A stretch of DNA of 64,000 nucleotides from contig CP104793.1 of NCBI GenBank assembly GCA_025916135.1, positions 2,480,001 to 2,544,000 of the forward strand, in the 5' to 3' direction. This document shows positions 17,901 to 25,987 of this stretch, piece by piece; the first letter of the stretch is position 1; each line of letters opens with the position of its first letter. The notes below the pieces were generated by a model, which searched no databases, was not told where the DNA came from, and worked only from the letters and a program-made list of their open reading frames with translations. The stretch is from Rhodobacteraceae bacterium D3-12 (GTDB lineage Bacteria > Pseudomonadota > Alphaproteobacteria > Rhodobacterales > Rhodobacteraceae). The position numbers were made by a program, and so were the translations under genes.

Positions 17901-18812
17901 AGGAACACCCCAAGTGTCTGTTAAAGCTAACTGATCAAGGGAAAAGCAATTTTGTTTCCCCCCAGAGTATTAATACACAGTTAACCAGACCTAGTCAAAA
18001 TTAAGACGCGAACTTGCCCCATTTTTGCCATCTTTCAAAACAATACCGTTAACAGACTGTTATTACGTGCAGATTCACCAACAATAGCTCAAAACTGCAC
18101 CCGTTAAGAGTTATTAACAATTACTTAATACAATCATTAATTGTAAAGTCGCTCTGCCAGGTAAATTATAGCTGCCCAATTTGAGAATCACGAAAAACAC
18201 CCGCACGCCCTCAACGCTCCCCTCTATAAAGCTGCATAACTCCGAAAACTTGAAACTATCCCATTGAATATAAATTCATTTATTGAATAGGCCGCTCTCA
18301 AACACACGTCCGTAGCAAAAGAATTTCTACATATGTGTAATGTTCCGATTCCCGAAGTCTCCGCATTTAAAATATAGACCTCCACCCGAATCGATAAACG
18401 GCCGCCCCCAAAAAATCTCCTTCCAACGCGCGCCTCCCCGGCAAGCCCGACAACGCACGCCTTGGCCTTGCCGCGATGCGGCCCCCTCCCCGCCCAAGGC
18501 GCTGATCACCTCAACCTCGCCTTACACGCCGCCCCTTTCATCTGGCCGGAAGTATCCCGAAGGTATGGGGGCTGACCCCCACTCGAGCCCGCATGTGGGG
18601 GCTGCCCCCTCATAGCCCAGCGCGCGGAGCCTGCCCCCGCGCCAAGTCCCTTCAAACATCCAACCCCTGTCGATGTTAGCGCAACCCCCCGCAAAGTTAC
18701 CGCTATCACCCTCAAAAACCGCCCCCGCGCCCCTTCCCGCGTGGCCTCAAACCCTCTAAGGCAAGCACAACATTCACCTACCCGTATTTCAATCACCCCA
18801 GAGGAGCCTTCC
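17901..18812. promoter_or_regulatory. Long AT-rich region upstream of csgA and gap
   Basis: About 910 bases without a credible gene. The half near csgA (17930-18360) is strongly AT-rich, with GTTAACAGACTGTTATTAC and AATTACTTAATACAATC-type stretches, and probably contains the curli promoter and binding sites for its control; no csgD homologue is nearby. The half near gap is GC-rich and carries two small hairpins, TGGGGGCTGACCCCCA at 18566-18581 and GGGGGCTGCCCCC at 18597-18609. Exact promoter elements could not be fixed. Confidence 0.5.
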
Positions 18813-19808
18813 ATGACCATCAAAGTCGGCATCAACGGATTTGGCCGCATCGGCCGCTGCACTCTTTCGCATATCGCCAGCAGCCGCGATGACATCGAAG
18901 TGGTCAAACTCAACGCCACCGGCCCGCTGGAAACCGCCGCCCACCTTATCAAATACGATAGCGTGCATGGCCGCTATCCGGGCGAAGTCACCCTCGGCGA
19001 TGGCACCATGGATCTCGGACGCGGCCCGATCGAGATGTTCTCGACCTATGATCTGAACGAACTCGACTGGTCCGGCTGTGACGTGGTCCTAGAATGCACC
19101 GGCAAATTCAATGACGGCACCAAAGCCGACGTGCATATCAAGAACGGCGCGAAAAAGGTGCTGCTCTCCGCCCCCGGTAAAAACGTCGATAAAACCATCG
19201 TCTACGGCGTGAACCATGACTCGCTTACCGCGTCGGACGTGATGATCTCGAACGGCTCCTGCACCACCAACTGCCTCGCGCCGGTGGCAAAAGTGCTCAA
19301 TGACACCTTCGGCATCGACTCAGGCATCATGACCACGATCCACGCCTATACCGGTGATCAGCCGACGCTCGATCGCCGCCACAAGGATCTCTACCGCGCC
19401 CGCGCTGCGGCCATGTCGATGATCCCCACCTCCACCGGTGCGGCCAAGGCCCTGGGCGAGGTGCTGCCCGCCCTCGCAGGCAAGCTCGACGGCTCGGCGA
19501 TCCGCGTGCCCACGCCCAATGTCTCCGCCGTCGATCTCACCTTCACCGCCGCGCGTGACGTGACGGTCGATGAGGTCAACGCCGCCATGCAATCCGCCGC
19601 GACCGGCGCGATGAAAGGCGTCTTGGGCTATGAAGAAGCACCGCTCGTCTCGGTCGATTTCAACCACTCGCCCGAAAGCTCGATCTTTGCACCCGCGCAA
19701 ACCAAAGTGATCGGCAACCGGCTGGTGCGCGTGCTGGCGTGGTATGACAACGAATGGGGCTTTTCGTGCCGCATGGCCGATGTCGCCGTCGCCATGGGCC
19801 GCCTTTAA
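18813..19808 (+). CDS. gap: Glyceraldehyde-3-phosphate dehydrogenase, GapB-like cofactor site
   Basis: A 331-residue GAPDH starting at an ATG with AGAGGAG upstream. The NAD(P)-binding INGFGRIGRC, the catalytic SNGSCTTNCLAP and the C-terminal WYDNEWGFSCRM are intact. Where NAD-dependent enzymes have Asn-Asp after the second strand, this protein has KLNATGPLETAAHLIKYDS, so the Asp that binds the adenosine ribose is Ala, as in Bacillus GapB. The later segment TLDRRHKDLY has Arg-Arg where Leu-Pro is usual in NAD enzymes. These changes suggest NADP use and perhaps a gluconeogenic role. An intrinsic terminator follows. Confidence 0.95.
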   Translation: MTIKVGINGFGRIGRCTLSHIASSRDDIEVVKLNATGPLETAAHLIKYDSVHGRYPGEVTLGDGTMDLGRGPIEMFSTYDLNELDWSGCDVVLECTGKFNDGTKADVHIKNGAKKVLLSAPGKNVDKTIVYGVNHDSLTASDVMISNGSCTTNCLAPVAKVLNDTFGIDSGIMTTIHAYTGDQPTLDRRHKDLYRARAAAMSMIPTSTGAAKALGEVLPALAGKLDGSAIRVPTPNVSAVDLTFTAARDVTVDEVNAAMQSAATGAMKGVLGYEEAPLVSVDFNHSPESSIFAPAQTKVIGNRLVRVLAWYDNEWGFSCRMADVAVAMGRL

Positions 19809-19861
19809 GCCCACACAGGAAGCCCACACGCCACCCGCGACACGGGATGCGCAACAGACAT

Positions 19862-19902
19862 AAGAAAACGGCCCTTGGTTCCCACCGAGGGCCGTTTTTC
19901 TT
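19862..19902 (+). terminator. Intrinsic terminator of gap
   Basis: AAAACGGCCCT and AGGGCCGTTTTT form a stem with a T-run, 53 bases after the gap stop codon. Confidence 0.9.
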
Positions 19903-19951
19903 GGGGCGCCCCCCGCAACTGGCCTGCAACCGGCCCGCAACCGGGCTAAGC

Positions 19952-20428
19952 CTAGAGCTTTCCCACCGCCCGCAACGCTTCGCCCGAATCGAACACCACG
20001 GTGTCCCGCGCCGCCCCCTCACCGAACGCCGCACAAAGCCACAGCCGGTAATGCGCGATCAAACCACCGCGCAGCGTGAAGATGCTGATCACGTCGCCCG
20101 ACACCGGCCCGCCGCTCGCCTTGCGGCCCAGCCAGTCGCCCTCATGACGCCCCGAAAACCGCCACGCCGCCATCACCTCCTCTGCCCCGGCATGCTGCCC
20201 GGCGGCGCATGTTCCCGCCGCAATCGTTCCGATCTCATAGCGCACATCGCCAATGGCGCGGCGAAACCCCTTCACATGGGCCAGCAAGCCGGCCCGCCCC
20301 TCCGGCCCGCCAAAGGCGCGGTTCGCCTCGTCGATCATATCGTCCTGCGCCAGTGTTTCGATCAGGTCCAGCCGCCCCGCGCCGCCCACCTCGTGCAGAT
20401 AGGTTTCCATCAACTCTGTTGGCGTCAT
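19952..20428 (-). CDS. SnoaL-like (ester cyclase type) polyketide-cyclase fold protein
   Basis: A 158-residue protein. I use the ATG at 20428 because GGAGGA stands four bases upstream; an in-frame extension of 35 Arg-rich residues looks non-coding. The sequence MTPTELMETYLHEVGGAGRL, a middle segment GLLAHVKGFRRAIGDVRYEI and the strand-rich end (GDVISIFTLRGGLIAHYRLW) match SnoaL-like NTF2-fold proteins, which include polyketide cyclases and many uncharacterised enzymes. No polyketide genes are nearby. The substrate is unknown. Confidence 0.7.
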   Translation of the reverse strand: MTPTELMETYLHEVGGAGRLDLIETLAQDDMIDEANRAFGGPEGRAGLLAHVKGFRRAIGDVRYEIGTIAAGTCAAGQHAGAEEVMAAWRFSGRHEGDWLGRKASGGPVSGDVISIFTLRGGLIAHYRLWLCAAFGEGAARDTVVFDSGEALRAVGKL

Positions 20429-20577
20429 TGCGTCCTCCGCTTCTGTTTTCGCCTCATGGCTCATGCGCTCCTGCCGTTCCTGCGCGACCCTGCGGGCCAA
20501 GCGGGCTTGAACCCGCGCAACCGCTCGTGTCATACCCGCCTCCGGGGACGCCGCCCCGAAAACAGGAGCCGAACCAG

Positions 20578-20721
20578 ATGAACAACCAGATCGCCATCGG
20601 ACTTGGCCTGTTGATCATTTTCCTGCTCGGGCTGGATTATTTCGTCAATGACTGGGGCGGAACTGTGTATTTCCTGCGCAAATTCGCGGATCTGATCGAA
20701 TGGGTCGCCTTCTGGCGCTAA
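20578..20721 (+). CDS. 47-residue single-pass membrane protein
   Basis: A short frame starting at an ATG with CAGGAGCC upstream: MNNQIAIGLGLLIIFLLGLD, then YFVNDWGGTVYFLRKFADLI and a short aromatic end. There is one membrane helix, followed by an amphipathic aromatic segment. The strong ribosome site and a recalled Roseobacter counterpart support it as a real gene. It is divergent from the SnoaL-like gene and convergent with coaD. Function unknown. Confidence 0.7.
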   Translation: MNNQIAIGLGLLIIFLLGLDYFVNDWGGTVYFLRKFADLIEWVAFWR

Positions 20722-20825
20722 CCCGCCAAAGCGGACAAACCCCCTGCGCCCCGGCTCACCTTCGGGCGACACGCCTGCCCCAAGACCGGCGCAGACCCCT
20801 CATCCAACGGCCCTAGCGCCCCGGC

Positions 20826-21320
20826 TTAGCGTCCCAGCTTGCTCAGCAACTTCTCGTTCACGGCGGGGGGGACAAACTTGCTGACATCGCCGCCCAGCCG
20901 CGCGATCTCTTTCACCAGCTTGCTGGCAATCGCCTGCCTGCGCGCATCGGCCATCAAAAACACCGTCTCGATGGTGTGATCCAACGCCCGGTTCATGCCA
21001 ACCATCTGGAATTCATATTCAAAATCCGCCACAGCCCGCAGGCCGCGAATGATGATCTGGGCGCCAACATCCTTGGCACAATCAATCAACAGGTTCTCGA
21101 ACGGATGCGCCACGATCTCGGTGCCGGTCTCTTTGGACAGGCCGATAACCTCTTCCTCGATCATCGCAACCCGCTCTTCCAGATCGAAAAGAGGCCCCTT
21201 GTCGCGGTTGATCGCAACCCCGATGACCAGCCGGTCCACCAAAGTTGCCGAGCGCCGGATAATATCCGTATGGCCCAAGGTGATCGGATCAAACGTTCCC
21301 GGATAAAGACCAACGCGCAT
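20826..21320 (-). CDS. coaD: Phosphopantetheine adenylyltransferase
   Basis: A 164-residue enzyme that joins ATP and 4'-phosphopantetheine to make dephospho-CoA, the fourth step of CoA synthesis. The nucleotidyltransferase motif YPGTFDPITLGHTDII contains the T/HxGH-type signature, and IIIRGLRAVADFEYEFQMVG is the conserved substrate loop. Length fits the family. The ATG at 21320 begins MRVGLYPG without extra residues. It lies alone between a small membrane protein gene (convergent) and a CBS-domain gene. Confidence 0.96.
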   Translation of the reverse strand: MRVGLYPGTFDPITLGHTDIIRRSATLVDRLVIGVAINRDKGPLFDLEERVAMIEEEVIGLSKETGTEIVAHPFENLLIDCAKDVGAQIIIRGLRAVADFEYEFQMVGMNRALDHTIETVFLMADARRQAIASKLVKEIARLGGDVSKFVPPAVNEKLLSKLGR

Positions 21321-21425
21321 GCACTCCCCCCGTCTAGCTGCGGTCGCGTAATATTGTTACGCCGCATTGCAGTATCACGCAACGAATTGCAAGTTCGTAT
21401 TTCTGCGTAAGTGGTAAATTGGGGC

Positions 21426-21860
21426 TCAATGCCCCATGATCATACCTTCCAAGGCATTCTTCTCCATGGCAAGCTCGTCCATCCGCGCTTTCACCACATC
21501 GCCGATGGTCACAATCCCGATCAGCTCTCCTGCTTCGACAACCGGCATGTGGCGGAACCGCCCGTTGGTCATCTTTTCCAGCACCTGATCGGCGCTGTCA
21601 CCCTTGCCACAGCACACCGGGTTGCGGGTCATCATCTGATCCACTGTTTCTTGCAAACACACCGCCCCGCGCAGCGCGAGCGAGCGCACGATGTCGCGCT
21701 CCGAAATAATCCCCGACACGGCCTTGCCATCATCCGAGACGATCAAGCCACCAATCCGCCGCTCCGCCAGAATCTGCGCCGCATCCGCGACACTTGTTCC
21801 CGGAGTCACGGTAATCACGCCGTGATTCCCCTTGGACTTTAGAATCTGGTGAACGAGCAT
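21426..21860 (-). CDS. Twin CBS-domain protein
   Basis: A 144-residue protein made of two CBS motifs (about residues 10-65 and 75-130). The first includes TSVADAAQILAERRIGGLIV and SGIISERDIVRSLALRG, the second GRFRHMPVVEAGELIGIVTI. CBS pairs bind adenosine-containing ligands and act as energy or redox sensors. No catalytic domain is attached. Stand-alone proteins like this are common in alphaproteobacteria. It is about 105 bases upstream of coaD on the same strand. The regulated partner is unknown. Confidence 0.9.
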   Translation of the reverse strand: MLVHQILKSKGNHGVITVTPGTSVADAAQILAERRIGGLIVSDDGKAVSGIISERDIVRSLALRGAVCLQETVDQMMTRNPVCCGKGDSADQVLEKMTNGRFRHMPVVEAGELIGIVTIGDVVKARMDELAMEKNALEGMIMGH

Positions 21861-21939
21861 CGGCTATCCCTCCGGCTTTGCTGGCTTTTGCTTGGCTTCA
21901 CGCGCCTTTACACCAACGTCCACCGGAAGTTGCATTCTG

Positions 21940-22842
21940 TCAAGTCAGCCGTTCCAGACGCGCCACTTCACGCCGCACCCCTTCACTCAACAACGCGGCA
22001 AACCGGCTCAGCCGCTCGACCCGCGCATCATCCGCATGCCGGATCAAATAAAACGCCCGGCTCAGGCTCACCTCCGCCTCCAGAACCTTCTGCACGCCGC
22101 TGTCGCTGGGCAGCGCGAAATCATGCACCACCCCCAAGCCGCCGCCCTGCCGGACCCAATTGAACTGCACCGACACCGAATTTGACGCCAGCGCCACGCG
22201 CCGCACCCCCAATTCGCCCAGATAATCCAGCTCGGCATCGAAAATCATGTCCGGGATATAGCCGATCATCCGGTGCCCCTCGAGGTCCGCCAGACTGTTC
22301 ACCGGCCCATGGGCGCGCAAATATTGCTTCGACGCAGCAAGGTGCAGCCGATAATCGGTCAGCTTGGACACCACCAGCCGCCCGGCGGTGGGCGGGCTGA
22401 CGCCTACAGCCATATCCGCCTCGCGCCGTGACAGGTTGAACACCCGCGGCAGCGCCACGATCTGCACATCCAGATCCGGGTTCGCCTCGACGATTGCGGC
22501 ACAGACCTGCGGCAACAGGTAATTCGCCGCCCCGTCCGGCGCGCCCAGCCGGATTTGCCCCGACAAGCGTGCGCCCACCCGCGCGCCCTTTAGCGCCTCG
22601 GCCCCCTCGGTCATGGCCACCTCGGCCTGCGCCACATGCGCATGCAGCTCCTGCCCCTCAGCCGTAAGCACATAGCCCTGCGGCGAGCGGGTGAACAACA
22701 GCGCGCCCAAGTCGCGCTCCAACCGCGCAATCCGTCGCCCCACCGTTGCCGGATCCAGCCGCAACGCCGCGCCCGCCCCCGACAGGCTCTCGGCCCGCGC
22801 CACAGCCAGAAAGCATTTCAAATCATCCCACTGTGGTTCCAT
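21940..22842 (-). CDS. LysR-family regulator, likely controlling mmsA
   Basis: A 300-residue LysR regulator. The N-terminal winged helix-turn-helix is seen in DDLKCFLAVARAESLSGAGA followed by LRLDPATVGRRIARLERDLG, then a substrate-binding domain (SGQIRLGAPDGAANYLLPQV, RRVALASNSVSVQFNWVRQG). I choose the ATG at 22842 with GGAG seven bases upstream over a TTG seven codons earlier. It is divergent from mmsA across 134 bases that contain a perfect 18-base palindrome, the usual arrangement for a LysR activator of an adjacent catabolic operon. Its inducer is not known; a valine-pathway intermediate is plausible. Confidence 0.88.
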   Translation of the reverse strand: MEPQWDDLKCFLAVARAESLSGAGAALRLDPATVGRRIARLERDLGALLFTRSPQGYVLTAEGQELHAHVAQAEVAMTEGAEALKGARVGARLSGQIRLGAPDGAANYLLPQVCAAIVEANPDLDVQIVALPRVFNLSRREADMAVGVSPPTAGRLVVSKLTDYRLHLAASKQYLRAHGPVNSLADLEGHRMIGYIPDMIFDAELDYLGELGVRRVALASNSVSVQFNWVRQGGGLGVVHDFALPSDSGVQKVLEAEVSLSRAFYLIRHADDARVERLSRFAALLSEGVRREVARLERLT

Positions 22843-22874
22843 CCCGGCTCCGATCGCGCTCAAATCCCGTTAAG

Positions 22875-22892
22875 TCTTGCAAATTTGCAAGA
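22875..22892. promoter_or_regulatory. Perfect 18-base palindrome, probable LysR operator
   Basis: TCTTGCAAATTTGCAAGA reads the same on both strands and has the T-n11-A spacing style of LysR boxes. A related half-site, TTCTGCAAG, follows about 35 bases later towards mmsA. It lies between the divergent lysR and mmsA genes. Binding is inferred only. Confidence 0.7.
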
Positions 22893-22976
22893 TCAACTTT
22901 GAGAACTTTCCTCTTTTCCCGACAATTCTGCAAGCCTATCGTCTGCGCGAACCCTAATCCACGAGGAGACCACCCC

Positions 22977-24476
22977 ATGCAAGAGTTGACCCACTACATC
23001 AACGGCGAGCACGTCAAAGGCACGTCAGGCCGGTTTGCCGACGTCATGAACCCCGCCACTGGCGAAGTGCAGGCCAAATGCCCACTCGCCTCGACCGCCG
23101 AGATGGAACAGGCCGTGGCCTATGCCGAAGCCGCCCAACCCGCATGGGCCGCCACCAACCCGCAGCGCCGTGCGCGCGTGTTGATGAAATTCGTCAACCT
23201 GCTCAACCGCGACATGGACAAGCTCGCCGAAGCGCTGTCGCGTGAACACGGCAAAACCCTCCCCGATGCCGCTGGCGACGTTCAGCGTGGCCTCGAAGTG
23301 GTTGAATACTGCATCGGCGCGCCGCAAATGCTCAAAGGTGAATTCACCGACAGCGCCGGCCCCGGCATCGACATGTATTCCATGCGTCAGGCCCTCGGTG
23401 TTACCGCCGGTATCACGCCCTTCAACTTCCCCGCCATGATCCCGATGTGGATGTTCGCCCCGGCGCTGGCCTGCGGCAACGCCTTCATCCTGAAACCGTC
23501 CGAGCGTGACCCCTCGGTGCCGCTCATGCTCGCCGAACTGGCCGAAGAAGCCGGCCTGCCCAAAGGTCTGCTTCAGGTCGTCAACGGCGACAAGGAAGCG
23601 GTTGATGCGATCCTGCACAACCCGATTATCCAGTCGGTCGGCTTTGTCGGCTCGACCCCGATTGCCGAATATATCTACGGCACCGGCTGTGCCCAAGGCA
23701 AACGCGTGCAATGCTTCGGCGGCGCCAAGAACCACATGATCATCATGCCCGACGCCGACATGGACCAAGCCGCCGATGCGCTCATCGGTGCGGGCTACGG
23801 CGCGGCTGGCGAACGCTGCATGGCGATCTCGGTTGCCGTTCCTGTTGGCGATGAAACCGCTGATCGTTTGATCGAAAAGCTGGTCCCGCGGATCGAAAAG
23901 CTCAAAGTCGGCCCCTACACCGGTGGCAATGATGTCGATTACGGCCCCGTCGTAACCGCCGCCGCCAAGGCCAATATCGAACGCCTCGTGCAATCGGGCG
24001 TCGATCAGGGCGCCAAGCTGGTGGTCGATGGCCGCGGCTTCTCGCTTCAGGGCTACGAGGACGGCTTCTTTGTCGGCCCGCACCTCTTCGACAACGTCAC
24101 CAAGGACATGGACATCTACAAGACCGAAATCTTCGGCCCTGTCCTGTCCACCGTGCGCGCCGAAACCTACGAAGAAGCGCTCAAGCTGGCGATGGACCAC
24201 GAATACGGCAACGGCACCGCGATCTTCACCCGTGACGGCGACACCGCCCGCGATTTCGCCAGCCGGATCAACATCGGCATGGTCGGCATCAACGTGCCGA
24301 TCCCCGTGCCGCTGGCCTATCACACCTTCGGCGGCTGGAAGAAATCGGTCTTTGGCGATTTGAACCAACACGGCCCGGACGCGTTCAAATTCTACACGCG
24401 CACAAAGACCATCACCTCGCGTTGGCCCTCGGGCCTCAAAGAAGGCGGCGAGTTCCACTTCAAAGCGATGGACTAA
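22977..24476 (+). CDS. mmsA: Methylmalonate-semialdehyde dehydrogenase (CoA-acylating)
   Basis: A 499-residue aldehyde dehydrogenase starting at an ATG with GAGGAG upstream. It converts methylmalonate semialdehyde to propionyl-CoA and CO2 at the end of valine breakdown, and malonate semialdehyde to acetyl-CoA. The family features are TAGITPFNFPAMIPMWMFAP, the NAD-binding VGFVGSTPIAEYIY, and the catalytic Cys in GAAGERCMAISVAV. Length is typical. It heads the rightward cluster with a YbdK-like gene, an acyl-CoA dehydrogenase, a HIBCH-like hydrolase and mmsB, and is probably activated by the divergent LysR. Confidence 0.95.
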   Translation: MQELTHYINGEHVKGTSGRFADVMNPATGEVQAKCPLASTAEMEQAVAYAEAAQPAWAATNPQRRARVLMKFVNLLNRDMDKLAEALSREHGKTLPDAAGDVQRGLEVVEYCIGAPQMLKGEFTDSAGPGIDMYSMRQALGVTAGITPFNFPAMIPMWMFAPALACGNAFILKPSERDPSVPLMLAELAEEAGLPKGLLQVVNGDKEAVDAILHNPIIQSVGFVGSTPIAEYIYGTGCAQGKRVQCFGGAKNHMIIMPDADMDQAADALIGAGYGAAGERCMAISVAVPVGDETADRLIEKLVPRIEKLKVGPYTGGNDVDYGPVVTAAAKANIERLVQSGVDQGAKLVVDGRGFSLQGYEDGFFVGPHLFDNVTKDMDIYKTEIFGPVLSTVRAETYEEALKLAMDHEYGNGTAIFTRDGDTARDFASRINIGMVGINVPIPVPLAYHTFGGWKKSVFGDLNQHGPDAFKFYTRTKTITSRWPSGLKEGGEFHFKAMD

Positions 24477-24484
24477 GCGCCAAA

Positions 24485-24541
24485 GCCCTGATCCTTCAGG
24501 GCCCCTCACACAATCTGCACGCGGCAAAAGTCGCGTGCAGA
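24485..24541 (+). terminator. Two hairpins after mmsA
   Basis: GCCCTGA-TCCT-TCAGGGC (24485-24502) is followed by a ten-base stem TCTGCACGCG/CGCGTGCAGA (24514-24541). Neither has a T-run, so these may slow RNA decay or attenuate reading into the next gene rather than terminate fully. Confidence 0.55.
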
Positions 24542-24651
24542 TGCAAAATCGGCCTCCCCCGATCCCAAGCGCACCCCCCACATTCAGACTCCAGACTTGA
24601 TCTTCGCCTGCTGACCTGCTGAACTTCCAGCACCCGGCGAAAGGCGCATCT

Positions 24652-25785
24652 ATGGCCCAAGCAGACCCCGATTTCACCATCGGCATCGAAGAAGAATACC
24701 TTCTCGTCGATCGCGACAGCTTCGCCCTCGCCCCGGCCCCGGCCGCGTTGATAGACCGCTGCGGCGCGGTGCTCGAAGGACAATTCTCTCCCGAATTCCT
24801 TGAATGTCAGGTCGAGATCGGCTCGAAAGTCTGCAAGAATGTCGCCGAAGCCCGCGATGACCTCAAACACCTGCGCTCAACCGTTGCCCGGCTCGCAGCC
24901 GACTACAACCTCGCGCCCATTGCGGCGTCCTGCCATCCGTTTTCCGACTGGCGCGATCAACACCACACCAAGAAAGACCGCTATAACGAACTGCGCGACG
25001 ATCTCGCCGGGGTGGTGCGCCGGCTGCTGATTTGCGGCATGCATGTCCACGTCGGCCTGCCCGACCCGGAGTTGCGCATCGACATCACCAATCAGCTGTC
25101 CTATTTCCTGCCCCACCTCCTCGCGCTCAGCTGCTCCTCGCCGTTCTGGCAGGGCGAAGACACGGGGCTAAGCTGTTATCGCCTTTCGGTTTTCGACAAT
25201 CTCCCGCGCACGGGATTGCCGCCCAAATTCGACAGCTGGGACGAATTCAACCGCTCCGTCAATGCGCTGGTGGATCTCGGCGTTGTCGAAGACAGCTCGA
25301 AAATCTGGTGGGATCTGCGCCCCTCTTCGCGCTTTCCAACGATCGAGGCGCGGATCTGCGATGTGTCACCCCGGTTGGAAACCACGCTGACGCTCGCGGC
25401 GATGATCCAGTCGCTCACCCGGATGCTCTGGCGTCTGCGCCAAAAGAACCAGCGGTGGCGGCTCTATGACAATTTCCTCATCGCGGAAAACCGCTGGCGG
25501 GCACAGCGCTACGGTATCCGCGATGGGCTGATCGACTTTGGCGCCGGCAAGATCATCCCCATCGCCGAAGCCATCGACGACATCATCGAGCTTGTCAGCG
25601 AGGACGCCGAGGCGCTTGGCTGCCGCGCCGAACTCGAACACGCCCGAAACGTGCTCGACGCCGGCACATCCTCGGATCAACAGCGCACCACCTTCAACGA
25701 TGCCGTTCAATCCGGCCGCTCGCGTGAAGAGGCCCTCGCGTCAGTGGTGCGTCACCTCGTGGACGAATTCCATGCCGATCTCTAG
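24652..25785 (+). CDS. YbdK-type carboxylate-amine ligase (GCS2 family)
   Basis: A 377-residue member of the glutamate-cysteine ligase GCS2 family. The opening [17 protein letters not shown], the internal [40 protein letters not shown] and [20 protein letters not shown] are the family hallmarks. E. coli YbdK has weak glutamate-cysteine ligase activity, and its natural substrate is uncertain. A separate position for glutathione synthesis cannot be deduced here. It sits within the valine-degradation genes, 175 bases after mmsA, and is followed by copy 2 of the four-hairpin repeat, seven bases after its stop. Whether it takes part in valine catabolism is unknown. Confidence 0.88.
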   Translation: MAQADPDFTIGIEEEYLLVDRDSFALAPAPAALIDRCGAVLEGQFSPEFLECQVEIGSKVCKNVAEARDDLKHLRSTVARLAADYNLAPIAASCHPFSDWRDQHHTKKDRYNELRDDLAGVVRRLLICGMHVHVGLPDPELRIDITNQLSYFLPHLLALSCSSPFWQGEDTGLSCYRLSVFDNLPRTGLPPKFDSWDEFNRSVNALVDLGVVEDSSKIWWDLRPSSRFPTIEARICDVSPRLETTLTLAAMIQSLTRMLWRLRQKNQRWRLYDNFLIAENRWRAQRYGIRDGLIDFGAGKIIPIAEAIDDIIELVSEDAEALGCRAELEHARNVLDAGTSSDQQRTTFNDAVQSGRSREEALASVVRHLVDEFHADL

Positions 25786-25792
25786 GCGCTCT

Positions 25793-25896
25793 CGAAATCT
25801 TCCAAAGATTTCGACCTGTTTTCCGTCACGGAAAACACCCGCGCTCCGCCCAAAAATCTTCAAAAGATTTTTGACCGAATTCTTCAAAAGAATTCG
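25793..25896. repeat. Four-hairpin dispersed repeat, copy 2
   Basis: Hairpins at 25793-25813, 25817-25837, 25851-25873 and 25876-25896 repeat the architecture of the copy at 2877-2983. The third hairpin is identical to that copy. The second changes TTTCTTT to TTTCCG with matching changes in the opposite arm, and the fourth changes TTTTC to AATTC with GAAAA changed to GAATT. Pairing is thus kept while sequence varies. It begins seven bases after the YbdK-type gene stop. Confidence 0.85.
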
Positions 25897-25987
25897 CCTT
25901 CTCACCCCGGTAAAACTCTTGTAACAATCCGGAATTAAACACTCGTTCAATTCATACCCATTCACGTCACGGAGGAGGAGCCACGAC

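Noticed and set aside
17055-17924. Rightward open frame of about 290 codons across the curlin gene
   Set aside because: It is the complement of the repetitive curlin codons; the leftward frame has a signal peptide and curlin repeats.
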